From assembly GCF_000204035.1 (NCBI RefSeq), contig NZ_GL883086.1, forward strand, positions 988,866 to 1,034,402: DNA of 45,537 nt, written 5' to 3'. This document shows positions 32,044 to 39,842 of the stretch, piece by piece; position 1 is the stretch's first letter; every line of letters begins with the position of its first letter. The position numbers and the translations under genes were made by a program. A model generated the notes under the pieces. It saw only the letters and a list, made by a program, of their open reading frames with translations, made no database searches and was not told where the DNA came from. The DNA comes from Brevundimonas diminuta ATCC 11568 (GTDB taxonomy: Bacteria; Pseudomonadota; Alphaproteobacteria; Caulobacterales; Caulobacteraceae).

Positions 32044-33720
32044 ATGAACACGGACATCGTTATAGTCGGCGGAGGATTGGCAGGGCTGGTCGCCGCACAC
32101 GAGTTGACCCGCTCGGGCAAGTACGTCGCCCTGGTTGATCAAGAGAATGCCGCCAACCTAGGCGGTCAGGCATTCTGGTCCTTCGGCGGCCTGTTCCTGG
32201 TGAACTCGCCCGAGCAACGGCGGCTGGGCGTGCGTGACAGCTTCGACCTGGCGTGGCGCGACTGGCAAGGCAGCGCCGGCTGGGATCGCCTGGGCGCCCC
32301 CTTGGCTGAAGATGAGTGGGCTGTGCAATGGGGCCGCGCATACGTGGAATTCGCAGCCGGAGAAAAACGCAATTGGCTCAGTCGACACGACATCAAACTG
32401 ACGCCCATGGTCGGCTGGGCCGAACGCGGCGCGGGCAAGGCGCTCGGTCACGGCAATTCCGTTCCGCGCTTCCATGTCGCCTGGGGCACGGGAACCGGCG
32501 TATCCGAACCGTTCGCCTGTCGTGTGCGAGAGGCGGCCAAGTCTGGTCGACTGATCTTCTATCATCGCCATCGCGTCGATCATTTGCTGGTCGAGGCCGG
32601 GCGCGTGAAGGGGGTGTCCGGCGTGACTCTGGCGCCCGACGACGCGCCGCGAGGCGCCCCCTCCAATCGCCAGGTCATCGGCGACTTCACCCTCAAAGCC
32701 GACGCCGTGATCCTGGCGACCGGCGGCATCGGCGGCAACCATGAGATGGTCCGGCGCTATTGGCCCGAGCGGCTGGGCGCGCCGCCGGCACGCATGATCA
32801 CCGGCGTGCCCGCCCATGTGGATGGGCGGATGCTGGACATCGCGGCCAGGGCTGGCGCGCGACTCGTGAACCGGGACCGCATGTGGCACTATGTGGAGGG
32901 CGTGCGGAACTGGGCGCCGATCTGGCCCGACCATGCGATCCGCATCCTGCCGGGACCGTCGCCTCTGTGGTTCGACGCCCTGGGGCGGCGCCTGCCCTTC
33001 CCGGCCTTGCCCGGCTACGACACCATCGCCACGCTGAAATATCTGCGGACCACTCCTGATCTGGCCGAGCATGACCACTCCTGGTTCATCGTCACCGAGA
33101 CCATGATGGCCAAGGAGTTCGCCCTGTCGGGCTCGGAGCAGAACCAGGACATCACCAACCGCAACCTTCTGGGCGTCCTGCGTTCACGCCTAGGCAAAGC
33201 CGCGCCGCGAGAAGTCGCCGCCTTCCGCGACAAGGGCGCCGACTTCGTGGTCGCAGACGACCTGGATACGCTGGTCGGCAGGATGAACGGCCTGACCGAC
33301 AGACCGCTGCTGGACGCCGCCCTGATCCGCGCCCAGATCGAGGATCGAGACGCCCAGATGGCCAATCCCTACGCCAAGGACGCGCAAGTTCAGGGCATTT
33401 ACAACAGCCGGCGGTATCGCGGCGATCGTTGGGCCCGCACGTCTGCGCCGCACAGGGTGCTTGACCCGGCGGCCGGGCCGTTGATCGGCGTCAAGCTGCA
33501 CGTCCTGACGCGCAAGTCGCTGGGCGGACTGCAGACAGATCTGTCCAGCCGCGTGCTGACGCCGGACGGAACGCCGCTGGAAGGACTCTACGCCGCAGGC
33601 GAAGCTGCGGGCTTCGGCGGCGGCGGATTGCATGGTTACAATGCGCTGGAGGGCACCTTCCTGGGCGGCTGCATATTCTCGGGACGGGCGGCGGGGCGCG
33701 CGCTGGCGGGCCAGGCCTAA
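32044..33720 (+). CDS. FAD-binding dehydrogenase, 3-ketosteroid dehydrogenase-like
   Basis: A 558-residue flavoprotein. I start it at 32044 because the FAD-binding motif begins at once (DIVIVGGGLAGLVAAHELTRSG, glycines 9-14), as in homologues. The NLGGQAFWSFGGLF and ADAVILATGGIGGNHEMVRRYWP segments and the C-terminal GLYAAGEAAGFGGGGLHGYNALEGTFLGGCIFSGRAAG follow the fumarate reductase/KstD flavoprotein fold. This length and N-terminus fit the FAD-binding dehydrogenase subgroup related to KstD, whose members act on cyclic ketones or are uncharacterised. A BASS-family transporter follows 45 bases later. A steroid-like or terpenoid substrate is an inference. Confidence 0.9.
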   Translation: MNTDIVIVGGGLAGLVAAHELTRSGKYVALVDQENAANLGGQAFWSFGGLFLVNSPEQRRLGVRDSFDLAWRDWQGSAGWDRLGAPLAEDEWAVQWGRAYVEFAAGEKRNWLSRHDIKLTPMVGWAERGAGKALGHGNSVPRFHVAWGTGTGVSEPFACRVREAAKSGRLIFYHRHRVDHLLVEAGRVKGVSGVTLAPDDAPRGAPSNRQVIGDFTLKADAVILATGGIGGNHEMVRRYWPERLGAPPARMITGVPAHVDGRMLDIAARAGARLVNRDRMWHYVEGVRNWAPIWPDHAIRILPGPSPLWFDALGRRLPFPALPGYDTIATLKYLRTTPDLAEHDHSWFIVTETMMAKEFALSGSEQNQDITNRNLLGVLRSRLGKAAPREVAAFRDKGADFVVADDLDTLVGRMNGLTDRPLLDAALIRAQIEDRDAQMANPYAKDAQVQGIYNSRRYRGDRWARTSAPHRVLDPAAGPLIGVKLHVLTRKSLGGLQTDLSSRVLTPDGTPLEGLYAAGEAAGFGGGGLHGYNALEGTFLGGCIFSGRAAGRALAGQA

Positions 33721-33765
33721 GAGGGACAATCGCGCCGCCATCTGGCGCACGGGGAGAAACGACGC

Positions 33766-34629
33766 ATGGATTCCGCAATGGCCACCATCGGCCTGCCCGT
33801 CGCGCTGGGCATCATCATGTTCGGCCTGGGCCTCGGACTGACGCCCGCAGACTTCGCCCGCGTGGCCCAGAGGCCCAAGGCGGCCGGCGTGGCCCTGGCC
33901 TGCCAGTTGCTGTTGCTTCCGGTCATTTGCTTCGGGCTGGTGCTGCTGTTCCGCCTGCCGCCCGTTCTGGCGGTCGGCATGATGCTGCTGGCCGCCTCCC
34001 CAGGCGGAACGACGGCCAATCTCTACAGCCACTTGTTCCGAGGTGATGTGGCGCTGAACATCAGCCTGACAGCCATCAACTCGATCATCGCCGTCGTCAC
34101 CCTGCCCGTCGTGGTCAATCTGGCGATCGCCTTCTTCCAGCCCGGCGACCTGCATGTCGGCTTGCAATTCAAGAAGACCGTAGAGGTCTTCATGATCGTT
34201 CTGGCGCCTGTGGCGTTGGGGATGCTGGTGCGCGGATGGCGCCCTGCCTTCGCAGCCGCCATGGACCGGCCGGTGCGGATCGCCTCCATCCTGATCCTAG
34301 TGCTGGTCATCGTCGGCGCCGCCGCCTCCAGCTTCGATGTGTTGATGAGCCAGATCGGCAACCTAGCGGGCATCACCGTGGCCTTCTGCCTCCTCAGCCT
34401 GGGCGTCGGCTACGGCGTGCCGCGCCTGCTCAGGATCGAGCGCCCGCAAGCCGTCGCCAGCGCCTTCGAAGTCGGGCTGCATAACGCCACCCTGGCCATC
34501 GTCATCGCCCAATCCGTGCTGAACAGTTCTGAGATGACGCTGCCCGGCGCCGTTTATGGCGTACTGATGTTCCCGCTGGCGGCGGCCTTCGGCTTCCTGA
34601 TCACGCGCGGGAAGACCGAACCCGCCTAA
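33766..34629 (+). CDS. Bile acid:sodium symporter (BASS)-family transporter
   Basis: A 287-residue membrane protein with about nine to ten helices. Family motifs include LAASPGGTTANLYSHLFRGDVALNISLTAI (sodium-site region) and the C-terminal EVGLHNATLAIVIAQ. Members import bile acids, steroid conjugates, pantothenate-related acids and other organic anions with sodium. The ATG follows ggggag closely. It is likely cotranscribed with the flavin dehydrogenase. Its stop overlaps the tail of the convergent fadD gene by four bases (34626-34629). Confidence 0.92.
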   Translation: MDSAMATIGLPVALGIIMFGLGLGLTPADFARVAQRPKAAGVALACQLLLLPVICFGLVLLFRLPPVLAVGMMLLAASPGGTTANLYSHLFRGDVALNISLTAINSIIAVVTLPVVVNLAIAFFQPGDLHVGLQFKKTVEVFMIVLAPVALGMLVRGWRPAFAAAMDRPVRIASILILVLVIVGAAASSFDVLMSQIGNLAGITVAFCLLSLGVGYGVPRLLRIERPQAVASAFEVGLHNATLAIVIAQSVLNSSEMTLPGAVYGVLMFPLAAAFGFLITRGKTEPA

Positions 34630-36356
34630 TCCCGCAGTTCACGGCGCAGCACCTTGCCGACATTGGTCTTGGGCAAAGGCTCGTCGCGGAAGATGATGAT
34701 GCGAGGGACTTTATAGGCCGTCAGCCGCTCGCGGCAGTGGGCGACGATCATCGCCTCCGTCAGTTCGGGCGAGCGCGGCACGATGACGACCTTGATCCGC
34801 TCGCCCTGAACCGGATCAGGAACGCCGACAGCGGCTACCTCGTCCACCAGGGGGTGGGCCGCCACCACATCCTCGACCTCGTTCGGATAGACGTTGAAGC
34901 CGGACACCAGGATCATGTCTTTGATCCGGTCGACTAGCCGCACCCGGCCGTCCGCCTGCATAACGCCCACGTCGCCTGTCGCCAGCCAGCCATCAAGCGT
35001 CAGAACCTTGGCCGTCTCCTCCGGTCGGTTCCAATAGCCGCGCATGACCTGGGGGCCGCGCACGTATAGTTCGCCCGGCTCGTCGATCCCGCACCAACTT
35101 CCGTCGTCGCGACGCATCCGCACCTCGGTAGAAGGCACAGGAAGCCCGACCGTGCCGTCGAAGCCCATCGTCTCCGGCCGCTCGATATCCACATAGCCGA
35201 TGCAGACCACCGGCGAGGTTTCGGTCAGGCCATAGCCTTCGATCAGCGGCGCGCCGGTCACGCTCTGCCAAGCCTCGGCCACCGACGCCTGAGTCGCCAT
35301 GCCCCCGGCCACGGTCAGGCGCAGATCCGAGAAGTCGCGATCACGGAAGGCCTCATTCTTGAGCAACCCGGCGAACAGGGTGTTGAGGCCGGTAAAGGCC
35401 GCGAACCGCTCCTTCCTCAGCACCCACTCTACCCGCTTCGCATCGCGCGGATTAGCGATCAGGATGTTGCGTCCGCCCACGCCCACGAACATCAGCAGGT
35501 TCGCCGTCAGGGAGAAGATATGATAGAGCGGCAGCATGGTGACATTGCCCACCACCTGATCCTCAGGGATCTGGGCCATGATCCAGGCGCGCCCCTGCAG
35601 AACATTGGCGATGATGTTCCGATGGGTCAGCATGGCTCCTTTGGCCACGCCAGACGTACCCCCCGTATATTGCAGGAAGGCGAGGTCTTCCGCCTTCGTC
35701 TTGACCGGCTTCAGCGACAGTCGCCGCGCCCGACGCATCACGGCGGGCCAGCGTTCAGCCTGCGGGACGCACCACTTAGGCACCAGCTTTTCGACATGGC
35801 GCAGCAGGGCGGTGATCGCCGTCCCCTTCACCGGCCCCATCATGTCGCCCATGGCCGTGACGACGACATGGCGGATGTCCGTCCCCACGATCGCCTGTTC
35901 AAGAGTGGCGGCGAACATTTCCATCACGACGATGGCGACCGCGCCGCTGTCCTTGAGCTGATGCTGCAGCTCGCGCGGCGTGTAGAGCGGGTTGACGTTG
36001 ACCACCACCGCCCCGGCGAACAGCACGCCGAACAGCGCCACCGGATACTGCAGGCAATTCGGCATCATCAACGCCACCCGGTCGCCGGGCCGCACGCCCT
36101 GGGCCTGCAGCCAGGCGGCGAACGCCCGCGCTTCCGACAGCGCCCGGCCATAGGTCACGCCCGAGCCCATGCTGACGAATCCGACGCGTTCCGCATATTT
36201 GCGAGCGTCCGCCGCGAACAGGTCGCCGACCGAAGCCCATTGCACCAATTCGTTGTCGATCGTCGCAGGCACGTCGGGACGATAGGCGCGCGTCCAGAAG
36301 CGCTCGGCCCACAGGCGATCGGCGTCGGTCTGCGTCACATCCAGCGCCACGCTCAT
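34626..36356 (-). CDS. fadD: Long-chain fatty acid-CoA ligase
   Basis: A 576-residue ANL-superfamily enzyme that activates fatty acids or similar acids to CoA thioesters through an acyl-AMP. The start at 36356 overlaps the thiolase stop by four bases (ATGA); the longer frame to 36593 is antisense-like read-through. Signatures: P-loop YTGGTSGVAKGAMLTHRN (230-247), GYGLTETSP, the linker region TGDVGVMQADGRVRLVDRIKDMI, and the catalytic lysine K568 in TNVGKVLRREL. Last gene of the five-gene operon, it would supply the substrate for the acyl-CoA dehydrogenase at the front. Confidence 0.95.
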   Translation of the reverse strand: MSVALDVTQTDADRLWAERFWTRAYRPDVPATIDNELVQWASVGDLFAADARKYAERVGFVSMGSGVTYGRALSEARAFAAWLQAQGVRPGDRVALMMPNCLQYPVALFGVLFAGAVVVNVNPLYTPRELQHQLKDSGAVAIVVMEMFAATLEQAIVGTDIRHVVVTAMGDMMGPVKGTAITALLRHVEKLVPKWCVPQAERWPAVMRRARRLSLKPVKTKAEDLAFLQYTGGTSGVAKGAMLTHRNIIANVLQGRAWIMAQIPEDQVVGNVTMLPLYHIFSLTANLLMFVGVGGRNILIANPRDAKRVEWVLRKERFAAFTGLNTLFAGLLKNEAFRDRDFSDLRLTVAGGMATQASVAEAWQSVTGAPLIEGYGLTETSPVVCIGYVDIERPETMGFDGTVGLPVPSTEVRMRRDDGSWCGIDEPGELYVRGPQVMRGYWNRPEETAKVLTLDGWLATGDVGVMQADGRVRLVDRIKDMILVSGFNVYPNEVEDVVAAHPLVDEVAAVGVPDPVQGERIKVVIVPRSPELTEAMIVAHCRERLTAYKVPRIIIFRDEPLPKTNVGKVLRRELRD

Positions 36357-37639
36357 TTCTCGATCACGGCGACGACGCCCTGCCCCCCGGCTGCGCAGAT
36401 TGAAATTAGGCCGCGCCCCTTGCCCGCCCGGTTCAGCATGTGCGCCAGATTGCCCAGGATACGCCCGCCCGTCGCCGCGAACGGATGCCCCGCCGCCAGG
36501 GACGAGCCGTGGATGTTCAACCGCACCCGGTCGATCGGGCCCGGCGCCCGATCTAGTCCCAGCCGGGTGTGCGCATAGTCGTCGCTTTCCCAAGCCTTGA
36601 GGGTGCAGAGCACCTGGGCGGCGAAGGCCTCGTGGATTTCATAGAAGTCGAAATCCTGAAGCGTCAGCTCCAGCTTGGCCAGCATTCGCGGCACGGCGTA
36701 GGCAGGCGCCATCAGCAGGCCTTCCTCGCCGCTGACGAAATCCACGGCCGCCGTCTCGCCTGCCCTCATCCAGGCCAGGATCGGCAGTCCCCGCGCCTTC
36801 GCCCATTCCTCGCTGGCCAACAGCACTGTCGAGGCGCCGTCCGTCAGCGGGGTGGAATTGGCGGCCGTCAGCGTGCCGTTCTCACGATCAAAGACCGGCT
36901 TCATCGCCGTGACCTTGGCCGGATCGATATCAGGCCGCAGATTGTTGTCGCGCTTCAACCCGTTGAAGGGAGAGACCATCTCGTCGAACAGCCCCGCCTC
37001 ATAGGCCGCCGACATATTGCGATGGCTGCGGATCGCCAGGGCGTCCTGCTCCTCGCGCGGGATGGCCCAGTGCTTGGCCATCAGCTCGCAATGCTCGCCC
37101 ATCGACAGGCCCGTGCGCGGCTCGGCGTTGCGCGGCGGCTCAGGTCGGAAGGGCGCAGTCAATCCCGCTCGCGACAAGGCCCTCAACCGGCCCAACATCG
37201 TTTTCTCACGGTTGGCGGCCAACAAGGCCCGGCGGAAACCTTCATTCAGAGCGATCGGCGCATCCGAGGTAGTATCCACCCCGCCGGCGATCCCGACCTC
37301 GATCTGGCCCAGGGCGATCTTGTTGGCGACCAGTATGGCCGCCTCAAGGCCGGTGCCGCAGGCCTGCTGCATGTCATAGGCGGGCGTGTCGTGGCCCAGC
37401 GTAGTCCCCAGCACGCTTTCGCGCGTCAGAGCGATGTCCCGCGAGAGCTTAAGCACAGCGCCCGCCGCCACCTCGCCCAGCCGCAGGCCATGAAGGTCAT
37501 AGCGGTCGATCAGGCCCTGCAGGGCTGCTGTCAACATGTCCTGGTTCGACGCCTCGGCGTAGGCGGTGTTCGACCGGGCGAAGGGAATACGATTGGCGCC
37601 GATGATGGCGACTCGGCGCGGCGAGGACAGGGTCAGCAT
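36353..37639 (-). CDS. Acetyl-CoA C-acyltransferase (thiolase), FadI/FadA2-like
   Basis: A 428-residue thiolase that splits 3-ketoacyl-CoA with CoA. Catalytic residues are in place: Cys94 in MQQACGTGLEA, His385 in GSSLAAGHPFAATGG, and Cys415 in SICAAGGQG. The length (about 430) matches FadI-type and the mycobacterial FadA2 type rather than the short 390-residue biosynthetic class. It starts in the stop codon of the hydratase gene (TGATG) and overlaps fadD by four bases, so the operon is tightly coupled. Confidence 0.95.
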   Translation of the reverse strand: MLTLSSPRRVAIIGANRIPFARSNTAYAEASNQDMLTAALQGLIDRYDLHGLRLGEVAAGAVLKLSRDIALTRESVLGTTLGHDTPAYDMQQACGTGLEAAILVANKIALGQIEVGIAGGVDTTSDAPIALNEGFRRALLAANREKTMLGRLRALSRAGLTAPFRPEPPRNAEPRTGLSMGEHCELMAKHWAIPREEQDALAIRSHRNMSAAYEAGLFDEMVSPFNGLKRDNNLRPDIDPAKVTAMKPVFDRENGTLTAANSTPLTDGASTVLLASEEWAKARGLPILAWMRAGETAAVDFVSGEEGLLMAPAYAVPRMLAKLELTLQDFDFYEIHEAFAAQVLCTLKAWESDDYAHTRLGLDRAPGPIDRVRLNIHGSSLAAGHPFAATGGRILGNLAHMLNRAGKGRGLISICAAGGQGVVAVIEK

Positions 37640-38511
37640 CAGACGATGATCTCCAATGGGGCCAGGGCGCTCAGGCGCCCTCGCATATGAAGGCGCTCAC
37701 CCGTCGGATCGCGCACCTCGAAATCGCGATGGTTCGGCGCCGTGAATAACGCCGCCGCGCCGGGCAGCAGCAGCGGAGTGCGGAAGGAAACCTCGATCTC
37801 GGCCGCCTCCAGCCCATCGGGCGGCGTCAGGGCGGCCAGCGCCCGCGCCTGGGTCCACATGCCATGGGCGATGGCGCGCGGAAAGCCGAACAGCCGCGCC
37901 CCAAGGGCAGAGGTATGAATAGGGTTGGCGTCCCCGGACACCCGCGCATATCGACGCCCCAGATCGCCAGGAAGCGACCAAGACTGATGCTGCGCCATTT
38001 TGGCCGCCGCTTCCATCTCCGGCGCCGCAGCGCCGCACCCAGCGCCGCCGCGCTTCAAATAAAGGCTCTCGGCCTCCCACACGACCACGCCGTCCCGCCC
38101 CATCGTGGTCAGGATGCTGAACGCCTGCCCACGCTCATGCGACATCAGGCGACCGAAGCGCACATGCGGACTCAACGCCTCGCCCGGCCTCAGCCTCGCA
38201 TATTGGCGAATGCGGTTATGCAGGTGCACCAAGCCCGCCAAGGGAAAAGGAAAGTCCGAGCGCATCATCAGACGCAAATGCATCGGAAAGGCCAGGATGT
38301 GCGGCCAGGTCAGGGGCACGCCCTGAGCGGTCACGAAACCGCACAGCCGTCCGTAGATCCCAATCGCATCGGCATCCAGACGCAGCGGCAGCGCCGCTAG
38401 TTTCGCCTTCGGTAGGTTGCAGCTCCCCGTTTCACCACGCAACACGCCCCGTATCGCGCCGCCCGCCAGTTGCAGCATGGAGACCGGGGCGGCCGCCTCT
38501 GCTCCCCTCAT
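37639..38511 (-). CDS. MaoC-type (R)-hydratase, double hotdog
   Basis: A 290-residue enzyme. The ATG at 38511 has ggagggc a few bases upstream and begins 20 bases after the reductase stop (38532); the longer frame to 38610 overlaps the reductase. The catalytic Asp194 and His199 lie in GDANPIHTSALGARLFGFPRAIAHGM, the MaoC hydratase motif, in the C-terminal hotdog; the N-terminal hotdog is degenerate. MaoC enzymes hydrate 2-enoyl-CoA to the (R)-3-hydroxy form. This matches the neighbouring FabG-type reductase, which oxidises (R)-hydroxyacyl thioesters. HtdX of mycobacteria is the closest functional analogue by context. Confidence 0.9.
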   Translation of the reverse strand: MRGAEAAAPVSMLQLAGGAIRGVLRGETGSCNLPKAKLAALPLRLDADAIGIYGRLCGFVTAQGVPLTWPHILAFPMHLRLMMRSDFPFPLAGLVHLHNRIRQYARLRPGEALSPHVRFGRLMSHERGQAFSILTTMGRDGVVVWEAESLYLKRGGAGCGAAAPEMEAAAKMAQHQSWSLPGDLGRRYARVSGDANPIHTSALGARLFGFPRAIAHGMWTQARALAALTPPDGLEAAEIEVSFRTPLLLPGAAALFTAPNHRDFEVRDPTGERLHMRGRLSALAPLEIIV

Positions 38512-38531
38512 CTTTTCGCCCTCCGCATCCG

Positions 38532-39842
38532 TCAGGCCCCAAGCAGGCTCTGACCGCAGACGCGCACCACTGCGCCGTTCACGCCGCCGTTGTCCGCCTC
38601 CGCCAGCCACAAGGCGGTCTCGGCCACGTCGATCGGCTGACCGCCCTGCCCCATGCTGTTCATCCGTCGTCCCGCCTCACGAATGGCGAAGGGGATGGCG
38701 GCGGTCATGCGAGTCTCGATGAAGCCTGGCGCAATGGCGTTGACGGTGATCGCGTCGCCCGCCTCGGCCGCCAGCCGCCGCACCGCGCCGATCCACGCCG
38801 CCTTGGACAGGGCGTAGTTAGACTGGCCCTTGTTCCCCGCGATGCCGCTGAGCGAGGACACCGCTAAGATCCGCCCGTTAGGTCGGATTAGCCGGGCGTC
38901 CAATAAGGCGCGTGTCAGAGTTAGCGGCGCACCCAGGTTGACGGCCATGACGCTATCCCACTCGGTCGCCGACATTCTGGCCAGCGTGCGATCACGCGTA
39001 ATCCCTGCGTTGTGGATCACCGCGTCATAGCCGTCCGCCGCCCGCGCCGCCTCAACCAGACGTTCCGCCGCATCGGCCGCAGTTATGTCGACGCTTAACG
39101 CCTCGGCCCCGATATGCGCGGCTAAAGCACGCAAGTCAGCCTGCGCGCCAGGCGCGTCAAGCGCGGTCACTGCACAGCCTTCGGCTGCGAACAGCCGCGC
39201 CATGGCCGCACCGATCCCGCGCGACGCGCCGGTGATCAGGACTCGCCTCCGGTCAGCGGAAATCGACGTAGACGCCGCCGCGCCGATCGTAATCACCTGG
39301 CCCGAAACATAGGCCGAGCGCGGCGACAGGAAGAAGCCCAAGCTGGACGCCGCGGCCTCTTCCGCGTCCGACGCGAGCCGCAGAAGTTGCGCCGTCCCGC
39401 CCTCGCGCGCCTCCTTGGCCAGGGAGCGGACAAAGCCCTCCACTCCCCGCTGAACCGCCTCCCCCTCGGCGTCCGCCATGCTTTCGGGCGGTCGGCCGAT
39501 CACCACCATGCGACCGCAAGGTCCAAGGCGACGCACCGTCTCGTGAAAGAAGCGATAGAGGTCCGTGGCGCCGGACGCCCGGTCGATGTCGGAGGCGTCG
39601 AAGATCAACCCGCCATAGCGCGCGCCTTCATCAGGCGTCGTATGAAGATCGACGCCCCACTGGCCCGCCAGTCGATGCAGAAGCGATGACAACCGCCCGC
39701 CGCCGCCCCGCAGTAGGGGGCCGACAGGCGACGCTCCGGCCTCAGCCCTGCGGCGCAACGGCAAGGGGCGCGGCAAACCCAGCGCACCGGTCAACCAGCC
39801 GCCCATACCGCTGTTGGCGAAGTCCAGATAACGATCCGACAT
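38532..39842 (-). CDS. High-molecular-weight FabG-type 3-oxoacyl reductase (FabG4-like)
   Basis: A 436-residue protein, much longer than ordinary FabG (about 245). The N-terminal 195 residues form a degenerate Rossmann/flavodoxin-like domain. The C-terminal part is a full short-chain dehydrogenase: TGASRGIG (204-211), NAG (278-280), Ser330, Tyr343 and Lys347 (YALSK). This architecture defines the HMwFabG/FabG4 class, which works on CoA thioesters of (R)-3-hydroxyacyl chains with NAD(H). It overlaps fadE by a TGATG at 39842 and is followed by the MaoC hydratase. Confidence 0.93.
   Translation of the reverse strand: MSDRYLDFANSGMGGWLTGALGLPRPLPLRRRAEAGASPVGPLLRGGGGRLSSLLHRLAGQWGVDLHTTPDEGARYGGLIFDASDIDRASGATDLYRFFHETVRRLGPCGRMVVIGRPPESMADAEGEAVQRGVEGFVRSLAKEAREGGTAQLLRLASDAEEAAASSLGFFLSPRSAYVSGQVITIGAAASTSISADRRRVLITGASRGIGAAMARLFAAEGCAVTALDAPGAQADLRALAAHIGAEALSVDITAADAAERLVEAARAADGYDAVIHNAGITRDRTLARMSATEWDSVMAVNLGAPLTLTRALLDARLIRPNGRILAVSSLSGIAGNKGQSNYALSKAAWIGAVRRLAAEAGDAITVNAIAPGFIETRMTAAIPFAIREAGRRMNSMGQGGQPIDVAETALWLAEADNGGVNGAVVRVCGQSLLGA

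Noticed and set aside
34626-36593. FadD start at 36593
   Set aside because: It would overlap the thiolase by more than 230 bases with Arg/Gly-rich sequence. The ATG at 36356 gives the ATGA overlap typical of this operon.
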